Origin: Spirosoma fluviale
GTDB lineage: Bacteria > Bacteroidota > Bacteroidia > Cytophagales > Spirosomataceae
Assembly (NCBI GenBank): GCA_945906915.1
Contig: CAMDSI010000004.1
Location: forward strand, 1 to 34,943
Reading direction: 5' to 3'
Length of the DNA stretch: 34,943 bases
The notes below the pieces were generated by a model that had not been told where the DNA came from, made no database searches, and saw nothing but the letters and a program-made list of their open reading frames with translations. Positions 18,013-25,808 of the stretch are shown piece after piece; position 1 is the first letter of the stretch; each line of letters starts with the position of its first letter. The position numbers were made by a program, and so were the translations under genes.

Positions 18013-19782
18013 TTACATACGATTAGGTGAAACTATTCCTAATAACGAGGTGGCATGCTGAATTGTTTTACCTGTAAGGTCAGCTAAGATAATTCGAATG
18101 TTTCGTTTCACCTTATTTTCTTCTGAAAGAATTGTCATCTCATTATAAAACTTATTAAAAGTTTTGGCAAGATCATAAGCATAATTCGCAATGACTGATG
18201 GTGCAAAATTCGCCGCAGCTGTTGCAATTATAGCCTTGTATTCACCCAGTAGGTAGATTAATTCTTGTTCTGAGCTTGCTAATTCTGAATCTGTTGTTAT
18301 CGGATTAATCGTACCAGCTTTGCGCAAGATCGAACAAATCCGAGCATGAGTATATTGAATAAATGGCCCCGTATTTCCTTGGAAATCAATGGATTCCTCT
18401 GGGTTAAATAGCATCCGTTTTTTAGGCTCTACTTTTAATAAGAAATATTTCAAAGCACCTAATCCAAGATTATGGAATAATTCGTTTGATTCCACCTCCG
18501 TGAAACCATCAATTTTCCCCAATTCTAGCGTGCGATCTTTCGCCGTTTGAATCATCTCCGCCATTAAATCATCGGCATCAACCACCGTTCCTTCACGGGA
18601 TTTCATTTTGCCACTAGGTAAATCCACCATGCCATAAGAGAGGTGAAAATTACCTTGAGAGAAGGGTTTATTTAATTTTTTCAAAATATGGAAAAGCACT
18701 TCAAAGTGGTAATCCTGCTCATTTCCCACGACGTAAACCGATTGGCTAGCTTTGAAATCTGCGTATTTTAATTGGGCCGTTCCCATATCCTGAGTGATGT
18801 AAACGGAGGTGCCGTCTTTACGCAAGACTAATTTCTCATCTAATCCTTCCGCCTCTAAATTAATCCAAACAGAGCCATCGGGCTTTTGGAAAAATACCCC
18901 AGAGGCTAATCCTTCGTCCACAATCTGCTTTCCTAATAAATAGGTATTCGATTCGCGGTAAATTTTATCAAAAGACACCCCCATGGTTTGGTAAGATTTC
19001 TCAAAACCAGCAAATACCCAGGCATTCATCGTATTCCACAATTTCATCACCTCCGCATCACCCTGTTCCCATTTTAAGAGCATCTCTTGTGCCTTCAATA
19101 GGATAGGAGCCTGTTTTTTCGCTTGTTCTTCTTCGAGTCCATTAGCCTTTAAATCGGCGATTTCTTCCTTATAAGCCACATCGAAGGCCACATAATATTT
19201 TCCTACTAAATGGTCGCCCTTTAATCCAGTCGATTCGGGAGTTTCTTCCTTGCCAAAAAGCTGGTAAGCCAGCATTGATTTACAAATATGAATACCTCGA
19301 TCGTTCACTAAATTTGTTTTAACTACTTCATATCCACCCGCTGCTAAAATTTGAGCCACAGAAAAACCTAGAAAATTATTCCTTAAATGGCCTAAGTGTA
19401 AGGGCTTATTCGTGTTAGGTGAAGAGTATTCGATGAGAATCTTTTCGCCTTTCGATTCGATTTGAAATGGATTTTTATCGGATGCCACCGCTGATAATAA
19501 ACCTAACCAAGCTGAATCGTGAATTGAAATATTCAAGAAACCTTGAACCACTTGAAAAGCTTTAACTAGGGTACAATTAGCTAGTAAATAGTTCCCTAAG
19601 TCCGTTGCAATCGCTGCAGGAGCCTTTCCAGCTTGTTTTGTATAAGGGAAAACAACTAGGGTATAAGCACCTTCGAATTCCTTTTTCGTTTCTTGTAAAA
19701 CGATTTCGGAAACCTCGATGCTAAATAATTCGTGTAGTCCTTTAGCTAGTTGTTCTTGTAATGTTTGTTGAATAGTCGACAT
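18013..19782 (-). CDS. argS: Arginyl-tRNA synthetase
   Basis: 589 aa; EYSSPNTNKPLHLGHLRNNFLG class I HIGH-like motif, GMVDLPSGKMKSREGTVVDADDL. Confidence 0.96.
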   Translation of the reverse strand: MSTIQQTLQEQLAKGLHELFSIEVSEIVLQETKKEFEGAYTLVVFPYTKQAGKAPAAIATDLGNYLLANCTLVKAFQVVQGFLNISIHDSAWLGLLSAVASDKNPFQIESKGEKILIEYSSPNTNKPLHLGHLRNNFLGFSVAQILAAGGYEVVKTNLVNDRGIHICKSMLAYQLFGKEETPESTGLKGDHLVGKYYVAFDVAYKEEIADLKANGLEEEQAKKQAPILLKAQEMLLKWEQGDAEVMKLWNTMNAWVFAGFEKSYQTMGVSFDKIYRESNTYLLGKQIVDEGLASGVFFQKPDGSVWINLEAEGLDEKLVLRKDGTSVYITQDMGTAQLKYADFKASQSVYVVGNEQDYHFEVLFHILKKLNKPFSQGNFHLSYGMVDLPSGKMKSREGTVVDADDLMAEMIQTAKDRTLELGKIDGFTEVESNELFHNLGLGALKYFLLKVEPKKRMLFNPEESIDFQGNTGPFIQYTHARICSILRKAGTINPITTDSELASSEQELIYLLGEYKAIIATAAANFAPSVIANYAYDLAKTFNKFYNEMTILSEENKVKRNIRIILADLTGKTIQHATSLLGIVSPNRM

Positions 19783-19808
19783 TAAAAATGGTCTGATTTG
19801 TCAATCTA

Positions 19809-19816
19809 CAAAGGTA
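19809..19816 (-). promoter_or_regulatory. Candidate -7 element for argS
   Basis: TACCTTTG on the minus strand, a perfect TAnnTTTG match. Confidence 0.5.
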
Positions 19817-19870
19817 GCTAAATTCGCTCTAAACCTTGCCTCTCATGCTCAGAAATGAATAAATTAATCT

Positions 19871-19878
19871 TACCTTTG
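19871..19878 (+). promoter_or_regulatory. Candidate -7 element for the tsaC-like gene
   Basis: TACCTTTG, 8 nt before the ATG at 19887. Confidence 0.5.
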
Positions 19879-19886
19879 TCGCTATT

Positions 19887-20450
19887 ATGCAAAATATGTA
19901 CCACGAGGCGATTCAAACTTTAAAATCCGGAGGAGTGTTGTTGTATCCCAGCGACACGATTTGGGGTTTAGGCTGTGATGTTCGGAATGAGCAGGCGATT
20001 GAGAGAATTTTAGAACTAAAAAATAGACCAGCTAATAAAGGCTTGATTCTATTGATTTCTAAAATGGAGCAATTGAGCGAATATGTCGAGCAGGTGCCTG
20101 AAATCGCCTGGGATTTAGTGGAATTTGCGGAAGATCCATTGACGGTCATCTATCCTAAAGGGAAGAATGTAAGCCCTTTATTACTAGGCCCAGATGGAAG
20201 TATTGCCATTCGACTTTTGAAGGATGAGTTCTGTAAAGGCTTAGTTTTTCGCTACCAAAGAGGAATTGTATCTACATCGGCTAACCTTTCAGGCGAGCCA
20301 TCTCCGCTTAATTTTGCAGGCATTGCGCCTTCTATTGTGGCTGGAGTGGCCGGGATATTAAAGAATCCAGCAGGAGAGGGGGCAGTAAAAAAAGCGAGTA
20401 AAATTGTACAATTAGGCCTACATGGCGATTATAAATTAATTAGAGGATAG
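19887..20450 (+). CDS. tsaC: L-threonylcarbamoyladenylate synthase (Sua5/YciO/TsaC family)
   Basis: 187 aa; GGVLLYPSDTIWGLGCDVRNEQAIERILELKNRPANKGLILLIS, STSANLSGEPSP. Confidence 0.9.
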   Translation: MQNMYHEAIQTLKSGGVLLYPSDTIWGLGCDVRNEQAIERILELKNRPANKGLILLISKMEQLSEYVEQVPEIAWDLVEFAEDPLTVIYPKGKNVSPLLLGPDGSIAIRLLKDEFCKGLVFRYQRGIVSTSANLSGEPSPLNFAGIAPSIVAGVAGILKNPAGEGAVKKASKIVQLGLHGDYKLIRG

Positions 20451-20451
20451 C

Positions 20452-21891
20452 ATGAAAGAAGGGACGGAGATTGTAGCGGATCCTATTTTCTCAAAAATCG
20501 GTGTAGCAGCTGATCGTTTGGGATTGGATTGTTACGTCATTGGTGGATGTGTGCGCGATGCTATTTTAGGGCGTGAATGCAAGGATATTGATGTGGTTTG
20601 TATCGGTTCTGGGATTGATTTGGCTTTAGAAGTGGCTAAAGAATTTGATTTACCAGAGCACGCTGTGTCGGTATTTAAGAATTTTGGAACGGCAATGATC
20701 AAAGTCGATGATTGGGATCTAGAATTTGTCGGTGCTCGTAAAGAATCCTATAACCGCGATTCACGCAAGCCAGTGGTGGAAGAGGGAACTTTAGAAGACG
20801 ATCAAAACCGCCGAGATTTTACCATCAATGCCATGGCGGTTCAATTGAACCAGGTTCATTGGGGATTATTACTAGATCCATTTCATGGTGTAGACGATTT
20901 AAAAGGCAAACTAATTCGAACACCTCTTGCCCCCGGTATCACTTTTTCGGATGATCCTTTGCGCATGATGCGTGCGGTTCGATTTGCGGCTCAGCTAGGC
21001 TTTGATATTTTTCCTGAGACTTTTGAAGCCCTGAAAACGGAGAAAGACCGCTTAGAAATCATTTCGATGGAGCGGATTTCGGATGAATTGAACAAGATTA
21101 TTTTATGTAAAAAGCCATCGTATGGTTTTTTATTATTGGATGCCTGCGACCTATTGCCTATCATCTTTCCTGAGTTCATGAAATTGAAAGGTGTTGATAC
21201 GGAAGATGGTAAAGGGCATAAAGACAATTTTTACCATACGCTGCAGGTTTTAGATAATATTTCAGATAACACAGATGATCTTTGGTGGCGCTGGGCAGCT
21301 ATTTTACATGATATTGCCAAACCTCAAACCAAACGTTTCGTTCAAGGAAAAGGTTGGACTTTTCACGGGCACGAAGATATGGGAGCCCGTCAGGTGCCTA
21401 ACATCTTCAAGCGCTTGAAATTACCTTTGAACGAGAAAATGAAATTGGTTCAAAAACTCGTCCGTCTACATTTGCGCCCCATCGCCTTGTCTAAAGAAGA
21501 AATTACGGCATCGGCTTTGAGGCGTTTGCTCTTTGAAGCAGGTGAGGAATTGGAGGCCTTGATGACCCTATGTAGGGCAGATATTACCTCTAAAAATGGA
21601 GATAAAGTCAAACGCTATTTGCGCAATTTTGACATCGTAGAAGCGAAATTAAAAGAAGTTGAAGAAAGTGATTCTTTGCGTAATTTCCAGCCAGTTTTCT
21701 CTGGAGAAGTGATCATGCAAGTTTTTGATATAGGTCCCGGCCGCGAAATTGGCTTAATAAAAATTGCCATGCGCGAGGCCATCCTAGAGGGTTTGATTCG
21801 GAATGATTTCGAATCAGGTTGGGATTTATTACTCGATGAGGGCAAAAAGCTTGATTTGAAACCTATCTTATCTCTTACTGACCTACAATAA
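20452..21891 (+). CDS. cca: CCA-adding / poly(A) polymerase family tRNA nucleotidyltransferase with HD domain
   Basis: 479 aa; YVIGGCVRDAILGRECKDIDVV, RRDFTINAMAV, DPLRMMRAVRFAAQLGF, ILHDIAKPQTKRF...FHGHEDMGA (HD). Confidence 0.92.
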   Translation: MKEGTEIVADPIFSKIGVAADRLGLDCYVIGGCVRDAILGRECKDIDVVCIGSGIDLALEVAKEFDLPEHAVSVFKNFGTAMIKVDDWDLEFVGARKESYNRDSRKPVVEEGTLEDDQNRRDFTINAMAVQLNQVHWGLLLDPFHGVDDLKGKLIRTPLAPGITFSDDPLRMMRAVRFAAQLGFDIFPETFEALKTEKDRLEIISMERISDELNKIILCKKPSYGFLLLDACDLLPIIFPEFMKLKGVDTEDGKGHKDNFYHTLQVLDNISDNTDDLWWRWAAILHDIAKPQTKRFVQGKGWTFHGHEDMGARQVPNIFKRLKLPLNEKMKLVQKLVRLHLRPIALSKEEITASALRRLLFEAGEELEALMTLCRADITSKNGDKVKRYLRNFDIVEAKLKEVEESDSLRNFQPVFSGEVIMQVFDIGPGREIGLIKIAMREAILEGLIRNDFESGWDLLLDEGKKLDLKPILSLTDLQ

Positions 21892-21919
21892 AAAAGGCTC
21901 CGATTTCGGAGCCTTTTTT
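21890..21919. terminator. Bidirectional terminator between convergent genes
   Basis: AAAAAAGGCTCCG-ATTT-CGGAGCCTTTTTT. Confidence 0.9.
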
Positions 21920-21937
21920 AATAGGTATTGAAGTGGA

Positions 21938-22567
21938 TTATAAATTAATCACAAAATCTTCTTTTGCATAACGAACTTTGGCTGCATTTGCCATAAAGTC
22001 ATTAGCTGCATCACGTTCTCCTACGGCTAGCATCAATACTGAATGTAATCCCATAGCTTCTAAGCCTAGTAATTCATCTAATTTCGCTGGAATAAATCCT
22101 TCCATTGGCGTGGAATCAATTTGTAATTCACCCGCCGCCGCAAGGGCTGTACCCATCGCTAAATAAACTTGACGTGCTGCCCAATGTCTTTTCGCCTCTA
22201 CCGGACGACCTAATAATGAACCAGCAATAGCACCACGGTAATCCCCTAGCATATCTAGTGAAAGACCACGTGTATCAGCTACTAATTGGATGAAAGCATC
22301 GATTTGAACTTCAGTAATATCATTCCAAGCTGCAAAAACCAATAAATGCGATGATTCAACAGCCTGTGGTTGACCATAAGCGATTGGTTGAATTTTTGCT
22401 TTTAATTCTGGGTTTTCGATTACTAACACTTTATAGGGTTGTAAACCAAAACCTGATGCTGAAAGGCGGATTGCTTCTAATAAAGAATCAATTTTATCTG
22501 CGGAAACTTTGTTTCCTGTCATTCTTTTTGCGGCATAGCGCCACGATAATGAGTCAATTAAAGACAT
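21938..22567 (-). CDS. Nitroreductase family NAD(P)H-dependent oxidoreductase
   Basis: 209 aa; SLSWRYAAKRMTGNKVSADKIDSLLEAIRLSASGFGLQPYKVLVIENPELK, DSTPMEGFIPAKLDELLGLEAMGLHSVLMLAVGERD. Confidence 0.92.
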   Translation of the reverse strand: MSLIDSLSWRYAAKRMTGNKVSADKIDSLLEAIRLSASGFGLQPYKVLVIENPELKAKIQPIAYGQPQAVESSHLLVFAAWNDITEVQIDAFIQLVADTRGLSLDMLGDYRGAIAGSLLGRPVEAKRHWAARQVYLAMGTALAAAGELQIDSTPMEGFIPAKLDELLGLEAMGLHSVLMLAVGERDAANDFMANAAKVRYAKEDFVINL

Positions 22568-22572
22568 AAGTT

Positions 22573-22600
22573 GAATGGTGAATGGTGAATGGTAAATTAC
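22573..22600. repeat. Heptad tandem repeat (GTGAATG-type, about 3-4 units)
   Basis: ttgaatg|gtgaatg|gtgaatg|gtaaatt; gaatggt occurs three times without interruption. Confidence 0.75.
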
Positions 22601-22653
22601 AAGGCTTACTCTAGAAAATGGTCTACGACATATTTTCTGCGAATAAGCCTTGA
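22601..22653 (+). repeat. Conserved-core hairpin element, copy A
   Basis: CAAGGCTTA...TAAGCCTTG outer stem enclosing core TCTAGAAAATGGTCTACGACATATTTTCTGCGAA. Confidence 0.85.
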
Positions 22654-22739
22654 TAATTTATCAAATAAATAATTCAAATTCTTTTACTCCTGCGCCAAAT
22701 TAAGAGAGCGAAAGAGTTATTAGATTATCGAATAATTAT

Positions 22740-22796
22740 AAAAAAGGGGATTCGCAGAAAATATGGCAAAGACCATTTTCTAGAATCCCCTTTTTT
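22740..22796 (-). repeat. Conserved-core hairpin element, copy B (inverted), also a candidate yceI terminator
   Basis: Minus strand: AAAAAAGGGGATTC ... GAATCCCCTTTTTT outer stem enclosing core TCTAGAAAATGGTCTTTGCCATATTTTCTGCGAA (31/34 identical to copy A). Confidence 0.88.
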
Positions 22797-22799
22797 ATA

Positions 22800-23375
22800 T
22801 TATTCTGAAACTAAAGACACTGTTAAAGCGAAATCATCATAAATCGCCTTATCACCAATTGATTCAAAGAATTTCTTAGAACCGTAACGGATGTTAAAGT
22901 CAGTACGATCGATCGTAATGTTTGCCTTCGCAGTTACTTTACCGCCTTTAACCGCGATTTCTGCTGGGAAAGTGATTGATTTTGTGATCCCTTTTACAGT
23001 TAAGTTACCAGTTACTTGATTACCTGCTACCTTAGTGATGACGAAAGAAGCCGTTGGGAATTTTTCTACTTCGAAGAAATCATCAGAAGAGATGTGTCCA
23101 ATGAATTTTTGGTTGTAACCTGCATCCGTGATATCTAAATCCTTAATAGTTTTCAAATCAATGGTGAAGTTTCCTCCGATTAATTTGTTTCCATCTACAT
23201 TTAAAGCGCCTGCAGAGATACCTACAGTACCATTGTGCTCTCCAGTTACCTTCTTGGCTAACCAAGCGATAGAACTAGTTGTCTTGTTTAAGTTGACAAT
23301 TTTAGGTGCGGCAACACCAGCAATTGAGATTAGGCCTAAAGCCAAAGTGGCAATAACTACTTTTACAGATTTCAT
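22800..23375 (-). CDS. YceI family periplasmic protein
   Basis: 191 aa; signal peptide; SSIAWLAKKVTGEHNGTVGIS, GHISSDDFFEVEKFPTASFVIT, LTVKGITKSITFPAEI. Confidence 0.94.
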   Translation of the reverse strand: MKSVKVVIATLALGLISIAGVAAPKIVNLNKTTSSIAWLAKKVTGEHNGTVGISAGALNVDGNKLIGGNFTIDLKTIKDLDITDAGYNQKFIGHISSDDFFEVEKFPTASFVITKVAGNQVTGNLTVKGITKSITFPAEIAVKGGKVTAKANITIDRTDFNIRYGSKKFFESIGDKAIYDDFALTVSLVSE

Positions 23376-23387
23376 ATAATTTATTGT

Positions 23388-23852
23388 TTAATTGTGAGAA
23401 AATACGGTTCTAAATTCGTCCAAAATTTGGTTCATTTCTTCGAGTTTCTTAACTCCTAAGGCGTCGAAATGTTTTCCCCAGTCATTTTGAACTTGATCTA
23501 CTTGTGTTAATAAGTCTAGTCCGGAAGGTAAAATTAAAATATCCACTGCTCTGCGATCTTTCGGGCATTCACGGCGTAGAACTAATTTTTTTTCCAGCAA
23601 TTTATCCACTAGGCGAGAGGCATTGGACATTTTATCTAACATTCGTTCCGTAATAGCCAGAACGGTCATTGGAGTTCCTTGTTGTCCACGCAGAATACGA
23701 AGTACATTGTATTGTTGAACGGTAAGGCCAAAGGGTTTAAGCAATTCCTGCTGTTTCTGAACAATCCAGTTGCCTGTATAGATCGCATTCACAACGGCTT
23801 TAGAGGCCTCAGAAGGAAATTTTGTCTGCCTTAAATCTTCGGAAATACCCAT
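23388..23852 (-). CDS. MarR family transcriptional regulator
   Basis: 154 aa; LTVQQYNVLRILRGQQGTPMTVLAITERMLDKMSNASRLVDKLLEKKLVLRRECPKDRRAVDI winged-helix pattern. Confidence 0.94.
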   Translation of the reverse strand: MGISEDLRQTKFPSEASKAVVNAIYTGNWIVQKQQELLKPFGLTVQQYNVLRILRGQQGTPMTVLAITERMLDKMSNASRLVDKLLEKKLVLRRECPKDRRAVDILILPSGLDLLTQVDQVQNDWGKHFDALGVKKLEEMNQILDEFRTVFSHN

Positions 23853-23870
23853 GATTAAAATTTGATGTTG

Positions 23871-23901
23871 TAAAATTAAATGTAATTACATTAAATACAA
23901 A
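23871..23901 (-). promoter_or_regulatory. Candidate marR-yceI promoter with embedded palindromic operator
   Basis: Minus strand TTTG - 19 nt - TAATTTTA. The 14-bp perfect palindrome AATGTAATTACATT (23879-23892) lies in the spacer. Confidence 0.65.
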
Positions 23902-23962
23902 GGAAATTAAATTTATTTTTATTAAAAACCTGATAATTTTAAATTTTGGGCTATTTTTGAAG

Positions 23963-24571
23963 ATGCAGAATCTATTATCCCTTCAATACCCATTCATTTT
24001 AGCATCGAATTCTCCGCGTCGAAAAGAGATCTTGCGTTCCGCCGGCTTTGAATTTTCTGTATTGCCGAGTGATGTGGATGAATCTTTTGATGAAACAATG
24101 AAAGCCCAAGACGTTCCTGTCCATTTAGCAGAACGTAAAGCTAGAGAATTAGCAAAAATTTCTCCTAATGCCTTAGTTTTAGCCGCTGATACGGTCGTGA
24201 TTTTGGGAACCGAAATCTTAAATAAACCACAGGATAAGTCGGAGGCCATTCAAATGCTACAAAAATTATCTGGTCAAACACACGAAGTGGTGACTGGGAT
24301 TGCATTGCAGACTCCACAAGGACTGCTTACGAAAGCGGATTCAGCTTTAGTTAAATTTCGCACCTTAGAGGACTGGGAAATCGATTTTTATGTTCGGGAG
24401 GGTGCTTGCATGGACAAAGCCGGTTCTTATGGCGTACAAGATTTTCTAGGAATGGTAGGAATCGAATCGATAGAAGGATCTTTCTACACGGTTATGGGTT
24501 TACCTATTTATGAGGTCTACTCACTAATGAAGCCTTATATTTTAGACGGGAAACAGTTATTTATAAGATAA
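23963..24571 (+). CDS. maf: Maf family nucleotide pyrophosphatase
   Basis: ILASNSPRRKEILRSAGFEFSVLPSDVDES, LAADTVVILGTEILNKPQDKSEAIQMLQKLSGQTHEVVTGIAL. ATG at 23963 is preferred over the upstream TTG at 23957. Confidence 0.93.
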   Translation: MQNLLSLQYPFILASNSPRRKEILRSAGFEFSVLPSDVDESFDETMKAQDVPVHLAERKARELAKISPNALVLAADTVVILGTEILNKPQDKSEAIQMLQKLSGQTHEVVTGIALQTPQGLLTKADSALVKFRTLEDWEIDFYVREGACMDKAGSYGVQDFLGMVGIESIEGSFYTVMGLPIYEVYSLMKPYILDGKQLFIR

Positions 24572-24578
24572 ATATGCC

Positions 24579-24905
24579 TTAGATAGAGAAGCTTTCTCCA
24601 CAACCACAAGTACGACTGGCGTTAGGGTTTTTGAATTGGAATCCTTTGCCATTTAAGCCATCGGAAAAGTCTAATTCAGTGCCAGCTAAGTATAAGATGG
24701 ATTTTTTATCAACCATTACTTTTACCCCTTTGTCTTCGATAATCATATCATTTGGTTGAGCTTCTGCGGCAAAGTCTAAGTTATACATTAAGCCTGAGCA
24801 TCCGCCACCTTCTACTGCCACGCGGATATTGAATTCCTCCGTTAAACCTTCCTTAGAACGCAATTCTTTAATTCTATTGGCTGCTAAATCCGTTATCGTG
24901 ATCAT
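24579..24905 (-). CDS. sufA: HesB/IscA/SufA family Fe-S assembly protein
   Basis: 108 aa; VAVEGGGCSGLMYNLDF...ASRTCGCGESFSI conserved three Cys. Confidence 0.9.
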   Translation of the reverse strand: MITITDLAANRIKELRSKEGLTEEFNIRVAVEGGGCSGLMYNLDFAAEAQPNDMIIEDKGVKVMVDKKSILYLAGTELDFSDGLNGKGFQFKNPNASRTCGCGESFSI

Positions 24906-24933
24906 GATCGATGTTTTTGAAATAATTCTGCTA

Positions 24934-24941
24934 CAAAATTA
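24934..24941 (-). promoter_or_regulatory. Candidate -7 element for sufA
   Basis: TAATTTTG on the minus strand (TAnnTTTG). Confidence 0.5.
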
Positions 24942-24942
24942 A

Positions 24943-24990
24943 GAATTTTTTCGATAAAAAATTCATTTATTTAGAGTGAATCTAAATAAA
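24943..24990. promoter_or_regulatory. Two adjacent perfect palindromes in the divergent sufA/sufC promoter region
   Basis: GAATTTTTT-CGAT-AAAAAATTC (24943-24964) and TTTATTTAGA-GTGAA-TCTAAATAAA (24966-24990). Confidence 0.7.
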
Positions 24991-25016
24991 GGCTAGTTTT
25001 TCAAAACCATTGGTCT

Positions 25017-25024
25017 TAATTTTG
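25017..25024 (+). promoter_or_regulatory. Candidate -7 element for sufC operon
   Basis: TAATTTTG (TAnnTTTG), 30 nt before the preferred ATG at 25055. Confidence 0.5.
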
Positions 25025-25054
25025 TGTTTTAAATGCAGATTCAAATACAATATG

Positions 25055-25807
25055 ATGCTTTCAATTAAGAATTTACACGCAAGTATAGGAGAGAAGGAAA
25101 TCTTGAAAGGGATTAATTTAGAAGTTAAAGCCGGTGAGGTTCATGCGATTATGGGGCCGAACGGTTCTGGAAAGTCTACCTTAGCGTCTGTTTTAGCTGG
25201 CCGCGCTGATTATGAAGTAACAAGTGGAACCGTAGAATTTCAAGGTAAGGATTTATTAGAATTAGCTCCTGAGGAACGTGCTGCAGAGGGTTTATTCTTA
25301 GCTTTTCAGTATCCGATAGAGATTCCAGGTGTTTCGACTACTAATTTTATGAAGTCAGCTGTCAACGAAATTCGTAAATACCGTGGTGAAGAACCATTAG
25401 ACGCTGTTCAGTTTTTGAAAATGTTTAAAGAGAAGATGAGCTATGTGAATATAGACCAAAGTTTATTGTCTCGTGCATTAAACGAAGGCTTTTCAGGTGG
25501 TGAGAAAAAAAGAAATGAAATCTTCCAAATGGCGGTGTTAGAGCCGAAGTTAGCCATCTTGGATGAAACAGACTCTGGATTAGACATTGATGCCTTGCGT
25601 ATCGTGGCAGAAGGAGTAAATAAATTGAAATCCCCAGACAATGCGACGATCGTGGTGACTCACTATCAACGTCTTTTGGACTACATTATTCCAGATTTTG
25701 TGCACGTTTTGTACAAGGGAAAGATTGTGAAATCAGGAGGGAAAGAATTAGCGCTTGAATTAGAAGAGCGTGGGTACGATTGGATCATTTCAGCTTTAGG
25801 AGAATAG
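25055..25807 (+). CDS. sufC: Fe-S cluster assembly ATPase SufC
   Basis: MLSIKNLHASIGEKEILKGINLEVKAGEVHAIMGPNGSGKSTLASVLAG Walker A; EGFSGGEKKRNEIFQ signature; LDETDSGLDIDAL Walker B. The ORF-track start at 25010 overlaps the promoter, so the start is moved. Confidence 0.93.
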   Translation: MLSIKNLHASIGEKEILKGINLEVKAGEVHAIMGPNGSGKSTLASVLAGRADYEVTSGTVEFQGKDLLELAPEERAAEGLFLAFQYPIEIPGVSTTNFMKSAVNEIRKYRGEEPLDAVQFLKMFKEKMSYVNIDQSLLSRALNEGFSGGEKKRNEIFQMAVLEPKLAILDETDSGLDIDALRIVAEGVNKLKSPDNATIVVTHYQRLLDYIIPDFVHVLYKGKIVKSGGKELALELEERGYDWIISALGE

Positions 25808-25808
25808 G

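Noticed and set aside
22611-22784. Classic MITE with target-site duplication
   Set aside because: 34-bp inverted ends fit, but I could not find a convincing TSD outside them. The flanks are instead self-complementary within each copy, so the MITE reading is kept only as an alternative.
25010-25054. N-terminal extension of SufC (MVLILCFKCRFKYN)
   Set aside because: Not SufC-like, and it overlaps the TAATTTTG promoter element; ATG at 25055 preferred.
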